Shown: one piece after another, positions 1-8,983 of the stretch
Position numbering within the stretch: the first letter of the stretch is position 1
How the letters are laid out: every line of letters begins with the position of its first letter
Assembly: GCF_032193765.1 (NCBI RefSeq)
Contig: NZ_JAVBIJ010000001.1
Span: 186,001 to 250,000, forward strand
Source of the DNA: Rhodoferax potami
Lineage (GTDB): Bacteria > Pseudomonadota > Gammaproteobacteria > Burkholderiales > Burkholderiaceae_C
Length of the DNA: 64,000 nt
Reading direction: 5' to 3'
The notes under the pieces: generated by a model
What the model was told of the DNA's origin: nothing
Database searches by the model: none
Seen by the model: only the letters and a program-made list of their open reading frames with translations
Translations under genes and position numbers: made by a program

Positions 1-269
1 AGGTCGTCTTCTTTCATGACCAGCAGCTCATCGCCATTGACCTTGACGGTCTGGCCGGAGTACTTGCCGAACAACACGCGGTCGCCGACCTTCACGGTCA
101 GGGCCTTGGTTTCGCCCTTGTCGTTGGTCTTGCCGGGGCCGACAGCCAACACTTCACCTTGGTCAGGCTTCTCAGCTGCGTTGTCAGGGATGTAGATGCC
201 GGAAGCAGTCTTGGTTTCGGTTTCGACGCGCTTAACAATCACGCGATCTGCCAAAGGACGCAGGTTCAT
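1..269 (-). CDS. groES: Co-chaperonin GroES (partial, C-terminus outside window)
   Basis: GroES forms the heptameric lid that closes the GroEL folding chamber in the cytosol. The 89 visible codons begin [14 protein letters not shown] and contain the mobile-loop region with [12 protein letters not shown] at about residues 23-34, followed by the [12 protein letters not shown] beta-barrel strand. The last few residues fall left of the window, and groEL presumably follows there. The ATG at 269 has a GGAG eight bases upstream. A perfect CIRCE operator and a sigma-32-type promoter lie upstream, so heat shock and HrcA control are expected. The family assignment is secure. Confidence 0.96.
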   Translation of the reverse strand, partial: MNLRPLADRVIVKRVETETKTASGIYIPDNAAEKPDQGEVLAVGPGKTNDKGETKALTVKVGDRVLFGKYSGQTVKVNGDELLVMKEDD

Positions 270-353
270 GAGAAATCTCCTAGATATGGAAACAAGAAAC
301 ACCAGGGGCCGCCCACTTGGGCAAGCTCCCGAGAACTAACGCGGCTGGTGCTG

Positions 354-380
354 TTAGCACTCAAGTCCGACGAGTGCTAA
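354..380 (-). promoter_or_regulatory. CIRCE operator (HrcA binding site) of groESL
   Basis: Perfect inverted repeat TTAGCACTC-N9-GAGTGCTAA, the canonical CIRCE element bound by the HrcA repressor. It lies 85 bases upstream of the groES start and immediately downstream of the -10 of the promoter at 381-408, so a bound repressor would block early transcription or initiation. The gene for HrcA is at 61710-62723 in this window. Confidence 0.95.
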
Positions 381-408
381 TGATAAGGGCTTTTGACCTG
401 ATTTCAAG
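381..408 (-). promoter_or_regulatory. Probable sigma-32 heat-shock promoter of groES
   Basis: On the minus strand the sequence has CTTGAAA (408-402), a 12-base spacer and CCCTTATCA (389-381), close to the sigma-32 consensus CTTGAAA-N11-16-CCCCATNT. It ends exactly where the CIRCE operator begins, which suggests dual control by sigma-32 (activation) and HrcA (repression). From 409 to 561 I see only a GC-rich hairpin-like stretch near 411-430 and no clear promoter for the rightward gene. Confidence 0.75.
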
Positions 409-561
409 AGTCCCCCCGCTTGCGAGGGGGTTACGTTGGTATGGCACTTTTCGCAGGTCACAGCAAACGGCGACCGCTTTCAAGGCCGCGGCTTACACTA
501 GTTTTGGGGCCGGATGGCCCAGCGGGGGACGCATGGAGTCTGGTTTTCAGCAGGGAGTTCT

Positions 562-2019
562 ATGAGCGAGCATTTTGATGTGCTGATCGTCGGCGCAGGC
601 ATTTCAGGGATCGGCATGGCGTGCCATTTGCAGAAAGAATCGCCGGGCAAGCGATACGCCATCCTGGAGCGGCGCAGCGCCATTGGTGGAACCTGGGATT
701 TGTTTCGCTACCCCGGTGTGCGGTCCGATTCCGACATGTTCTCTTTTGCCTATGCCTTTCGGCCCTGGATGTCGCCCAAGGTGCTGTCCGAAGGCCGACT
801 GGTGCGCGAGTACGTCAAGGAGACCGCAGAGGAATATGGCGTGGACCGCCACATCCGCTTCGGCCTCAAAATCCTCAAGGCCGATTGGTCCAGCAATCAG
901 AACCTCTGGACGATCACGGCCCTGCAGGAGTCCACCGGGGAGACCATCAGCTACGCCTGTAACTTCTTTGTGAGCTGTACCGGCTATTACGACTACGACC
1001 AAGGGCATCTCCCGGTGTTCCCGGGCTTGGATCGCTTTAAGGGGCAGACCATTCATCCGCAGTTTTGGCCCGAAGACCTGGACTACCGGGGCAAACGGGT
1101 GGTGGTGATTGGCAGTGGGGCCACGGCGGTCACGATTGTTCCGGCCATGGTGGCCCAAGCTGCGCACGTCACCATGTTGCAGCGCACACCCACCTACTAC
1201 TTCATCGCACCCACACTTGAAAAGGCGATTGCAATGCTGGGGCGTTTCCTGCCTGCGCGCTGTATCTATGGGACCTTGCGTAGTGTCTATATCGCTTTGC
1301 AGCGTGCGCTCTACAAGGGCGCCAAGCGCTGGCCCGACGCCATGCGAAAGTTCATGTTGCGCCCCATCCAGAAAATGCTGGGGGACACCGTGGACATGCG
1401 CCACTTCACACCCAGCTACAACCCGTGGGACCAACGCATGTGTGTGGTGCCCGATGGCGACCTGTTCAAGGCCATCAAGTCGGGCAAGGCGACTATCGTC
1501 ACCGACGAAATTGCCACATTTACCGAGCATGGCATTTTGCTCAAATCAGGTGAGACGCTGGAGGCGGACATCGTGGTGACTGCGACCGGCATACGCCTCA
1601 AGACCTTCGGTGGCATGGACATCACCCTGGACGGTGCACCGGTGGCGACCCACCAGCTGCTGAGCTACCGCGCGGTGCTGATGCAGGACCTGCCCAATAT
1701 GGCCTTCATTTTTGGCTACACCAATGCCTCGTGGACGCTCAAGGCAGACATCGCTTCGCGCTACGTGTGCCGGCTGCTTAATTACATGGATAGCGAGGGC
1801 ATTGCCTGCGCAACCCCGCGCGCACCCGAAGGGCAACTGGGCGAAGGCAATGTGATGAGCTCACTGACCTCGGGCTATATCCTGCGGGATGTGAGCGAGC
1901 TGCCACGCCAAGGCCGCAGCGGCCCATGGCGCGTGACCCATGCCTACGAAGTCGACAAAACCCTGCTGCTGAACGAGTCGATAGACGATGGCGCGTTGGA
2001 GTTTGTGCGGCGGGGTTAA
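562..2019 (+). CDS. Flavin-containing / Baeyer-Villiger-type monooxygenase
   Basis: A 485-residue FAD- and NADPH-dependent monooxygenase, expected to oxygenate a ketone, amine or sulfide in the cytosol; the substrate cannot be told. The FAD site GAGISG is at residues 11-16. The Baeyer-Villiger fingerprint FxGxxxHxxxWP is present as FKGQTIHPQFWP at about 159-170. A second dinucleotide site, VIGSGATA, is near 182 and an ATG segment (VVTATGIRL) near 342. The ATG at 562 is preceded by GGGAG; an in-frame ATG at 514 would only add 16 atypical residues. The stop overlaps the stop of the convergent hydrolase by four bases. Confidence 0.88.
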   Translation: MSEHFDVLIVGAGISGIGMACHLQKESPGKRYAILERRSAIGGTWDLFRYPGVRSDSDMFSFAYAFRPWMSPKVLSEGRLVREYVKETAEEYGVDRHIRFGLKILKADWSSNQNLWTITALQESTGETISYACNFFVSCTGYYDYDQGHLPVFPGLDRFKGQTIHPQFWPEDLDYRGKRVVVIGSGATAVTIVPAMVAQAAHVTMLQRTPTYYFIAPTLEKAIAMLGRFLPARCIYGTLRSVYIALQRALYKGAKRWPDAMRKFMLRPIQKMLGDTVDMRHFTPSYNPWDQRMCVVPDGDLFKAIKSGKATIVTDEIATFTEHGILLKSGETLEADIVVTATGIRLKTFGGMDITLDGAPVATHQLLSYRAVLMQDLPNMAFIFGYTNASWTLKADIASRYVCRLLNYMDSEGIACATPRAPEGQLGEGNVMSSLTSGYILRDVSELPRQGRSGPWRVTHAYEVDKTLLLNESIDDGALEFVRRG

Positions 2020-2939
2020 GCCGACAGCGTTTGCGCAAACTCTAGGAAGTCTTGGGCGGTTTGGGCGGGTGCTTCCAGCATGGGCAAGTGCCCAATGCCC
2101 TGCATCACGATCGTCTTGTGGCGCGGAAACAGCCGCTCCTGGGTCTGGGCAGCTGCCGGGTTCAAGATGGCATCTTCCGCCCCCCACACGATCAGCGCCG
2201 GGGTGGGCCAAGTCGTGTGTTGGGTTTCGAGCATGGGCGAATGTTGGCTGAGGTCTTTGAAGATCTCGCAATGCAAGGGGTAATCCGCTATCGCGCGAGC
2301 GCCCAAAGTGCGCTTCAAGAAGCCGGGAAAGTAGGGAGGACGCGCCATGGTGGCGCGGATCAGCTTGGCCACGTCGGCTTGGCTGCGCAGCAGGAGGGGA
2401 GAGTCGCCAGTGGCGAGGTAGTGCCGCAGCATAGGCGAGTCGTGGGCAGCGGCCGTGCCGGCAGCATCCAGCAACCATAGCGCCTTGACCTGCTCGGGAA
2501 AGCGCGCGGCATATTCACAGGCAATGAAGCCGCCCATGGAGTTGCCACCGAGAATTACTTTTTGCACACCCAGAGCCTGAAGGAACGCATGCAAGCGCTC
2601 CACTTGATCGGACATGCGGTACCGCGCTGCGGGGTCGCGTGTTGCATCGCCAAAGCCCGGCAGGTCGGGTTGTATCACCCGAAAGTGCGGTGTTAAAAAC
2701 CGCGCCATGCGTGTGAAATTGTCTTTGTCGCCCCCGAAACCGTGCACGAGCACAAGCACTTCGCCTTGCCCACCTTCCAGGTAGGGGATGTCAAAGCCTG
2801 CAATCGCTTGCGACTTCAGCATCAGTCCGCTGCGCTTACGCTCCAACCCCAATCCCCAGCGAGACGCGCTGTCAGGCTTCCATTGGATAAACACCCACAG
2901 ACAGGTGGCGATCAGCAGCAGCGTGTAAAGAAGTGTCAT
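2016..2939 (-). CDS. Alpha/beta-fold hydrolase with N-terminal membrane anchor
   Basis: About 307 residues. The protein opens with a hydrophobic segment (MTLLYTLLLIATCLWVFIQW), probably a signal anchor, so it may act at the inner membrane. The fold is shown by the oxyanion motif HGFGGD, the nucleophile elbow GNSMGG (Ser), the acid in WGAEDAIL and the late catalytic His in GIGHLPMLEAP, as in esterases and C-C hydrolases of the MhpC/lipase type. I chose the ATG at 2939 because it has GAGGGG at good spacing. An ATG at 2960 overlaps the upstream stop (TGATG) and is a real alternative. The substrate is unknown; proximity to the monooxygenase suggests, but does not show, use on ester or lactone products. 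Confidence 0.82.
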   Translation of the reverse strand: MTLLYTLLLIATCLWVFIQWKPDSASRWGLGLERKRSGLMLKSQAIAGFDIPYLEGGQGEVLVLVHGFGGDKDNFTRMARFLTPHFRVIQPDLPGFGDATRDPAARYRMSDQVERLHAFLQALGVQKVILGGNSMGGFIACEYAARFPEQVKALWLLDAAGTAAAHDSPMLRHYLATGDSPLLLRSQADVAKLIRATMARPPYFPGFLKRTLGARAIADYPLHCEIFKDLSQHSPMLETQHTTWPTPALIVWGAEDAILNPAAAQTQERLFPRHKTIVMQGIGHLPMLEAPAQTAQDFLEFAQTLSA

Positions 2940-2959
2940 GTGCAGCCCCTCGAATGGCA

Positions 2960-3373
2960 TCAAACCTTGACACTGGTCCGCAGCAAGGCAGTTCTCAATT
3001 CGCGGTTCGCGGGCAGGGAGACATCCACGCCTTGCACCGCCACGTCAAATGGTGAGCCTTGTTTGATGCAGCTCGGGAGCAGCTTTTTGGTCGGTGTCGT
3101 ATTGGGGTGTTTGCCATCAGCGGCACACATGCGCACGGAAAAGCCAAATTCGTCGAGCACTCCTTTTGCGTACAGCTCCGCTAATTGCTGGAACGACACG
3201 AAGGTGGAGCGTTTCACTTCTTTAGCCCCCGGTTCGCGGATGTTGCGAACGATCTCAAACTTGCCGAGTGAGTCTCTTTGTGTGTTCGTAAAGGGATGCA
3301 CCAAAATCGTCACACGAGGGCCACCTTTGGTGGCCGTGAAGATGTGTTCGGCGCTGATATCTGTGAGCAGCAT
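2960..3373 (-). CDS. Hypothetical protein, 137 residues
   Basis: I do not recognise this protein. It begins MLLTDISAEHIFTATKGG, has no signal peptide or membrane segment, and has a basic, beta-rich composition with two cysteines (around VRMCAADG and LPSCIKQG). The ATG at 3373 follows AAGGA at good spacing; an open frame extends to 3472 but its residues look non-coding. Its TGA overlaps a possible ATG of the hydrolase gene, so the two are probably one transcript. No function is proposed. Confidence 0.55.
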   Translation of the reverse strand: MLLTDISAEHIFTATKGGPRVTILVHPFTNTQRDSLGKFEIVRNIREPGAKEVKRSTFVSFQQLAELYAKGVLDEFGFSVRMCAADGKHPNTTPTKKLLPSCIKQGSPFDVAVQGVDVSLPANRELRTALLRTSVKV

Positions 3374-3510
3374 GTTGTGTTCCTTGTGGGCAGGGACTTT
3401 AACTGAACGTTTGCAGCGCCCAGCGGCCCTGTTTTTGGCGGGAATTTGTCCAAGCCTTGCCCGATACGGCATGATCGAGGGCTTTTTTGCACGATTTCCT
3501 GACTATTGCC

Positions 3511-4179
3511 ATGACCGAATCCTTGCCCCAGCCAACGGAAGCGCCTGCTGCCGAAACACCAGTAGCCTCCAAGGCGCGCCCCGCCAAATCTGATGTGTTG
3601 CCGGTGCTCGACAAAATGGCTGCCCTGTATCCCCACTTGTTCGGTGCCGTCTTCAGGCCCATGAAGCGGGGTATTTTTCAGGAGTTGCTTGACAAGCACC
3701 CGGCCGAATTTGAACCGGTCAGCCTCAAGGCGGCGCTGTCCATGCATGCGCGGTCGCTGCGCTACTTGACTGCAGTCGCGTCCGGCGAGCAGCGTCACGA
3801 CCTGCAAGGCCAGCCGGTAGAGCCGATGGCGCCTGAGCACGTGTACCACGCCTTGCTGGAGGTGTTCCGCCGTCGCCAGTCCCGCACCCAGGAAGACTTG
3901 CGTCCTAAGCTGGTGCAGCGGGTGGTAGCTGCGTGGGAGGCCTCTGGCCTTACGCCCCAGGCCTATCGCGAGTTACTCAGCGGACGCGACGAAGCGTCCA
4001 ACGCTGTGCTCGACGAAGCGCTCGTCGAAGCCGAAGCGCGTGCTGCCAAGGCGGAGGCCTTGTTGGCTGCATTCAATGCAAGCGGTGCAAGCGTTGAAGC
4101 GTTTGCCGATATGTACGGTCTGGATCCGCGCGCAGTCACCCGTTTGTTGCGGCGCCCCGGTGCCAAAGTGCCGGCCTGA
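3511..4179 (+). CDS. ProQ/FinO-family RNA chaperone
   Basis: A 222-residue protein with a ProQ/FinO domain at about residues 30-135. The pattern LYPHLFGAVFRPMKRGIFQELL matches the domain opening (seen here across residues 39-60), and SLRYLTAVASGEQRHDLQG matches its conserved RY and Y/L-x-G...R-DL-G elements. ProQ-type proteins bind structured RNAs and 3' ends and pair small RNAs with targets. The C-terminal part (150-200) is Ala/Glu-rich and helical and ends in a short helix-turn-helix-like stretch (FADMYGLDPRAVTRLLRR), which is not part of the core domain. An upstream in-frame ATG at 3487 is possible. Confidence 0.85.
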   Translation: MTESLPQPTEAPAAETPVASKARPAKSDVLPVLDKMAALYPHLFGAVFRPMKRGIFQELLDKHPAEFEPVSLKAALSMHARSLRYLTAVASGEQRHDLQGQPVEPMAPEHVYHALLEVFRRRQSRTQEDLRPKLVQRVVAAWEASGLTPQAYRELLSGRDEASNAVLDEALVEAEARAAKAEALLAAFNASGASVEAFADMYGLDPRAVTRLLRRPGAKVPA

Positions 4180-4202
4180 GTCACCGCCCTGATCGATCAC
4201 CA

Positions 4203-4221
4203 GGGCCCCGCTGCGGGGCCC
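4203..4221. terminator. Hairpin between convergent genes, probable bidirectional terminator
   Basis: GGGCCCCG-CTG-CGGGGCCC is an 8-base-pair perfect stem between the stop of the ProQ gene and the stop of the convergent YhgE gene. There is no U-tract on either side, so it may act as a bidirectional pause or 3' stabiliser rather than a strict intrinsic terminator. Confidence 0.5.
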
Positions 4222-4224
4222 GGC

Positions 4225-6159
4225 TCAGAGCCCCACCGTGGGCTGCATTTGCGCAGGGTGCAGGTAGCGCCATCGCCCTATCCAGCAGGCGAGCAGCAAG
4301 GTGGCAATACCTGCCAAACCTACCCATGTCATCGGGGTGGTCCACGCGCCTCCATAGGCGCCGAACATGGCCGCTTTGATGGCCTGGACCGTCCAGGTCA
4401 TGGGCATCCAGGGGCTGATGATTTCATACAGCCCGCCACTCAGCTCCACGGGTAGCACGCCGCCCGAGGCGGACAGCTGGACCGCCAGAAACACCATGGC
4501 AAACACCTTGCCGGCGTCGCCCATGGTGCGCGACAAAAACAGCACGATCATCAAAAACGACATGCCCGCAACCCCGAGGCAGGTTGCAAAAGCCGCGATG
4601 TTGTGCACCGGTACATGCAGACCCCAAGTCACGGTTGCACCCAACAGCGCCGCCTGCAGCGCCACCACGAGGATGGGCACGCTGACCTTGCCTATGAACT
4701 TTGCCGGAGGCGAGAATTTTTTCGCATGCCGAGGTAACACCCGGATATGAATCAAAAACGCCGCCACCCCTGCACCCAACCACAGGGCGGCGGGGATCAC
4801 GTTGGGCGCAAACCCGCTGCCACTGTTGCCCACCACGGCATCGATTTCCATGATCGGTTTGACCGAGTTGGCCAGTCCTTCCGGGCTGCCCTCGGGAGTA
4901 TCGATCGAGGCGGGTAAAGAGTTGGCCAGCAGCACCAAGCCCGAGGACAGGGCTTGGCTTCCCGCCTTCAGTTTTTGCAGGCCCTCCGACAAGTCTCCCG
5001 CTCCATGGCTGAGCTGTGCGCTGCCACTCGCCAGTTCGTCGAGCTGGCTGTCTTCCGGGAGCTTGGTCACCGCTTGGCGGATGGCACCAGTCATGGTGCG
5101 CATGCCGGTTGTCAGCGTGCCCACACCGGCACTCAAACGTGTGGCGCCATCTGCCAGTTTTTTCTGCGCATCAGCGGCTGTGCGAATGCCATCGTCCAGT
5201 TGATTGAGCCCGCCTGCCAGTTGGCCCACGCCGTCCTTGACACGCGTCGGTAGCAACAAGCTGTCGTCGGCTTCTGTCTTGAAGCCCATGGCACCTTCCA
5301 GCAGCTTGTGGCTGCCGCCCTGCAATTCATCCATGCCCTTGCTGAGGTCGGTGTGGCCACTGGCTAGCGCCTCGGCTCCGGCTTTAAGCCGGTTCAGCTC
5401 AGAGTTGGGTGGACGTTTGGAGTCGAGGGTTCGCAGTCCGTTGCCGAGCTGCTTGAAACCATCGGTGGCCTGGTTCACGCCTGCATTGAGCTTGACGGAA
5501 CCGTTGGAGAGCGCACGCCCGGCGGTGGCCGCCTGGTTGGCCCCGGCTTGGAGATCTGCCGCACCGGTGCGCAGCGCATCTACCCCCGCGCGCAACTCGT
5601 CCACACTGCGCTGTGAGCCTGCGGCGTTGGTGAGCACCATGGACCACCGGCGCTCGTTCAGGCTTTCGTTGACCTCGTGGCCCAGTTCGTTGGCGAACTG
5701 TTTCGCGATGGCGGCTGTCTGAAAGTTATTGCCCTCGGAGGCATACACCACCAGCTTGCCGCCACCCGGTTGTGCACCGGGTACCGCGTTAGAGCTGAAA
5801 TCTTTCGGGATGATGAGCGCGAATGCGGCCCGGCCCATGCGGACATCCTGCCGCGCTTGTTCGGAGTCGTCGTAATTCACATAGCCGAAGCGCGCACTCC
5901 GCCCCAGCTTGTAGACCACTTGCGCACCTACGTTGAACACACGGTCCTGGTAGTGCACACCCTCGTCCAGGTTCACCACCGCAACCTTCAGCGCCTGGCT
6001 GTGGGAGCCGGGGTCCCACACACTGGTGAGGTAGATCGCGGCATACACCGATGGCAGCACTGCCACCACCACTACAGCGAGCAGCATTTTGGGGTACCGC
6101 AGCAGCAACAGCATTTCGTGTCGCGCCACGTAGCGCACTTGGCTTGCAAAATTTCTCAT
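4225..6159 (-). CDS. YhgE/Pip-type ABC-2-like membrane protein
   Basis: A 644-residue inner-membrane protein of the YhgE/Pip group (named for the phage infection protein of Lactococcus; relatives include secretion-associated proteins). It has one N-terminal membrane segment (about residues 22-45), then a large extracytoplasmic region with many L-x-x-G-x-x-x-L repeats (roughly 195-440), and a C-terminal ABC-2-type block of about five membrane segments (460-635). The ATG at 6159 overlaps the stop of the mechanosensitive-channel gene as ATGA, so the two are translationally coupled. The transported substrate, if any, is unknown. Confidence 0.82.
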   Translation of the reverse strand: MRNFASQVRYVARHEMLLLLRYPKMLLAVVVVAVLPSVYAAIYLTSVWDPGSHSQALKVAVVNLDEGVHYQDRVFNVGAQVVYKLGRSARFGYVNYDDSEQARQDVRMGRAAFALIIPKDFSSNAVPGAQPGGGKLVVYASEGNNFQTAAIAKQFANELGHEVNESLNERRWSMVLTNAAGSQRSVDELRAGVDALRTGAADLQAGANQAATAGRALSNGSVKLNAGVNQATDGFKQLGNGLRTLDSKRPPNSELNRLKAGAEALASGHTDLSKGMDELQGGSHKLLEGAMGFKTEADDSLLLPTRVKDGVGQLAGGLNQLDDGIRTAADAQKKLADGATRLSAGVGTLTTGMRTMTGAIRQAVTKLPEDSQLDELASGSAQLSHGAGDLSEGLQKLKAGSQALSSGLVLLANSLPASIDTPEGSPEGLANSVKPIMEIDAVVGNSGSGFAPNVIPAALWLGAGVAAFLIHIRVLPRHAKKFSPPAKFIGKVSVPILVVALQAALLGATVTWGLHVPVHNIAAFATCLGVAGMSFLMIVLFLSRTMGDAGKVFAMVFLAVQLSASGGVLPVELSGGLYEIISPWMPMTWTVQAIKAAMFGAYGGAWTTPMTWVGLAGIATLLLACWIGRWRYLHPAQMQPTVGL

Positions 6160-7787
6160 GGCTGCTCGGGTGTGTAAGGGCGGGCCGGAGCAGGCGCCCA
6201 GTCTGCCGGTGCTACGGTTTTCGCCACCGCAGGGTCGGCAATGTACTGAGGCGACATGATCTGTACCCCGAAAGTATTAAATACATCCTGGATGTTGGCG
6301 TGCAACGCGCTCAACACCTCCGCCCGCGGGCGGGGCTCCTCGGGGATGGCCTGGCATACCAGCCGGTACACCGGGTACCAGTCGGACAGCTCGGTCTGGA
6401 ACACCTGGGGCGCCGGGTGCGCCTGAATTCCCTCTGTGCGCAGCGCCGCGTCAATCAGCATGGCGTGCACCTGGCGCCACGGTGTGTCGTAGCCTATGGT
6501 GACGGTGGTGTCCACCACGTAGCCCGGGCCATTCACGGTTCGCGAGTAGTTTTTGGTAGTGCTGGCGAGCACGCTGCTGTTGGAAATCGTGAGTTCTTCA
6601 CCCAGCCCGGTCCGGATACGGGTTGCAAACATGCCGATATCGGTCACGGTGCCTTCTTGGTCCGCGATCCGCACGTACTCGCCTTTGCGGTAGACGCGGC
6701 CATAGGTCAATATCAAGCCACTGGCCGCTTGCCCGACCAGGTTGGAAGCGCCCAGTGAAATCATCAGCCCGACCAGCACCGAAAGCCCTTTGAAGGCCTC
6801 AGTGCCCGCACCCGGCAAGTAGGGGTAGGCCATGGCCAAGGCAAACAGCCAGACCAGCACCTTGCTGATACGGCGGGTCGGCACCGCCACGTCGGCGTCC
6901 AGCCATGAGAGGGTGTGCTCGTCTTCCAGAACCCGATCAAAAAAACGATCCAGTCCCCGGGTGAGCAGGCGCGCCAGATAAAAAATAACCACCGCCGTGA
7001 ACAAGCCCGGTATGGCTTGAATCACCGCATTTCCTGCTTTGCCGGCAAAACCCAGCAAGTAACCGTTCAGGGCCTCACCCCAAGCGCGTGTGAACGGAAA
7101 GCGTTGCAGCACAAAGCTCAGCCACTCATACGCAATCAGCGCTTGCAACAGGCGCAGCAGCACGGTCATGCCGGTGCGCACGGTGCCCACGGCGCGATTC
7201 CGGTTGAGCAAGCTGATGCCGCCCAGCTGCAAGCGGGCGGCGTGCTCGGCGGACAGCTGTAGCAGCCGTTTACCGGCCGCAATGTGCAGGCGCTTGAGTG
7301 CAGCCCACAGCGCAATGGCCACCGCAGTAGCTCCGGCTACCCAAGCGAAAGCGCGGGCCAAAGCATCAAGGTCCCGGCTTTCGCGGCTTTGGGCAATGGC
7401 GGCCTCCAAGGCGCGCTGGGCCCTGAGGGCGGTGGCTTCCAGTGTGTCGCGCGCACTGAGGTCGACTTCAGCTGGCGTCACCACAAAGGTGGTCGCGCCA
7501 TCTATCTGGATCAGGATGCCCATGGTGTCCGGCTTCTGGCTGACTAGGTGGGGGCCGGCTTGCGCCAGTTGGGCTTGCAAGCGGGTGTGCGCGCGCTGGG
7601 CACGGTCTTCGGCCGAGATGCCCGCCATCTCCCCGCGAAAAGTGATCAGGTTGCGGTTGTAAAACGTCAGCGCGGCATCGGGGCTGGTGGGCTGCTGTAC
7701 CGTAGGCCCTGAAGGCCCGGCAACTTGTGCCAAGGCATTGCCCGACAACAGGGACAGCGAGAGCCACAGTAACAACAAAATTTTCAT
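6156..7787 (-). CDS. MscS-family mechanosensitive ion channel
   Basis: A 543-residue protein with a signal peptide (MKILLLLWLSLSLLSGNALA), a periplasmic or linker region, several membrane helices (from about residue 150), and the MscS channel core. The pore-lining helix is Gly/Ala-rich (LSVLVGLMISLGASNLVGQ, near 335-355) and is followed by the beta domain (YVRIADQEGTVTDIGMFATRI). Such channels open under membrane tension and release solutes on osmotic downshift. The extended N-terminus makes it longer than E. coli MscS (286 residues). It is first of a two-gene unit with the YhgE-like protein. Confidence 0.86.
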   Translation of the reverse strand: MKILLLLWLSLSLLSGNALAQVAGPSGPTVQQPTSPDAALTFYNRNLITFRGEMAGISAEDRAQRAHTRLQAQLAQAGPHLVSQKPDTMGILIQIDGATTFVVTPAEVDLSARDTLEATALRAQRALEAAIAQSRESRDLDALARAFAWVAGATAVAIALWAALKRLHIAAGKRLLQLSAEHAARLQLGGISLLNRNRAVGTVRTGMTVLLRLLQALIAYEWLSFVLQRFPFTRAWGEALNGYLLGFAGKAGNAVIQAIPGLFTAVVIFYLARLLTRGLDRFFDRVLEDEHTLSWLDADVAVPTRRISKVLVWLFALAMAYPYLPGAGTEAFKGLSVLVGLMISLGASNLVGQAASGLILTYGRVYRKGEYVRIADQEGTVTDIGMFATRIRTGLGEELTISNSSVLASTTKNYSRTVNGPGYVVDTTVTIGYDTPWRQVHAMLIDAALRTEGIQAHPAPQVFQTELSDWYPVYRLVCQAIPEEPRPRAEVLSALHANIQDVFNTFGVQIMSPQYIADPAVAKTVAPADWAPAPARPYTPEQP

Positions 7788-7857
7788 GGGTAGCAGCGAT
7801 CTAAGTCAGACCCACTATACCCATACCAGCCCTTCCTTTGGTGGGGCCGGCTTTCCT

Positions 7858-8979
7858 TTACATGGTGTAGCGGCGCAATTGCCGCCGGTCCCACCAATCC
7901 TTGAGCCAGTGCCAGGCACGCCCTGACGCGCTGTACCCTCCCCAGGCCATAACCGCCTGTTGTGAACCCCCGAACAGCAGTTGAAAGCCTGCCCCCGGCT
8001 GGCCGGTGGTGGCGGGTAAGCGCGCGCCGCGCGCCACGGCTTGCAGATGGCGCAGCGGGGAATCCAAATCGCCATTGGCGACCCACACTTGCGGATGGCT
8101 GCTGCTGCGCAAGTAGCCGTCGGTAGTCGCTTGGCCGTCAGCATTCAACGCAAGTCCACTGGCGGCCAGCCAAGCGTGTGGCAGGTGCTGCAAGGCCAAC
8201 AGCGGCACATCGCATGCGAGCTGCGCGCCGCACCCCAGATGCACCGCGCTGGCATCGATCTGGAGCGCCGTGTCGTGCAAAACCGTGATGCGCTGTGCCT
8301 TGAGTTGTTGCAGTAACCGGGTGATGCCCGCGGTGGCGAGCGGGGTACCGGCTGGAGACGGCAGCATCAACACCGTGACTGCGCAGGACGGGAGGCGCTG
8401 TTGCACCGCCAACGCCAATTCCAGCGCAGCCACTTGGTCGCCGATGACCGCTACGCGCAAGGCTTTTTTCGCCGCCAATTCGGACACACCTTGCCAGCGT
8501 TGGGCCCAGGTATCTAGCGGGTAGACGCAGAGGCCGAATTTTCCCGCGCCGGGTATGGTTTGTTCCAACTGCTCGTTGTGGTGCGCAGGGGCGGCATTGA
8601 TCGAAAGCCACTCGTAGTGCTGAGTGCTGCCATCATCGAGTGCCAGCGTTTGCTGCCCGGCATCCAGCGACACGGGCTGCTGTTGCAGCCAGCGGATGCC
8701 CGCACGCTTCACCAAAGGCTCTAGCGGGATGGTGCAGTCTTCTTGCTGGTAGTCGCCGGCAACCAGGCCCGGCCCCATGGCAGGGTGAACCACGTGGGTC
8801 TCTTCGGCTACCAGCGTCACCTGTACCTCGGGCAAGGGCTTGCGAGCCAGCGTGTGCAAAAGTTTCAGGTGCGCCATGCCGGCGCCCAACAGCACCAACT
8901 GCCGGGGTTGATTGCTCTGCGCTTCGGGCGATAGGTGTGTGTCTGCTGGGTCTGGGCGCTGCACTGCGGGTGCGTTCAT
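7858..8979 (-). CDS. FAD-dependent oxidoreductase, stand-alone paralogue of the SelD-fused domain
   Basis: 373 residues. It aligns by eye with the N-terminal half of the SelD fusion encoded two genes upstream: the FAD site LLGAGMAHLKLL corresponds to LVGGGHSHVVAL, GPGLVAGDYQQED to LPGYVAGHYSYDD, and both end with a W-x-KDW-x-DRR sequence (WLKDWWDRR here). The second dinucleotide-binding site, GGGAGG in the fusion, is degenerate here (GDQVAALE), so NAD(P)H binding may be weak or lost. It is the last gene of the eight-gene operon and starts four bases after the DUF3047 stop. Its reaction is unknown. Confidence 0.75.
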   Translation of the reverse strand: MNAPAVQRPDPADTHLSPEAQSNQPRQLVLLGAGMAHLKLLHTLARKPLPEVQVTLVAEETHVVHPAMGPGLVAGDYQQEDCTIPLEPLVKRAGIRWLQQQPVSLDAGQQTLALDDGSTQHYEWLSINAAPAHHNEQLEQTIPGAGKFGLCVYPLDTWAQRWQGVSELAAKKALRVAVIGDQVAALELALAVQQRLPSCAVTVLMLPSPAGTPLATAGITRLLQQLKAQRITVLHDTALQIDASAVHLGCGAQLACDVPLLALQHLPHAWLAASGLALNADGQATTDGYLRSSSHPQVWVANGDLDSPLRHLQAVARGARLPATTGQPGAGFQLLFGGSQQAVMAWGGYSASGRAWHWLKDWWDRRQLRRYTM

Positions 8980-8983
8980 GCCG

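Noticed and set aside
604-1530. Minus-strand open frame of 308 codons inside the monooxygenase
   Set aside because: Antisense to the clear FAD and Baeyer-Villiger motifs, with the composition of a mirror frame.
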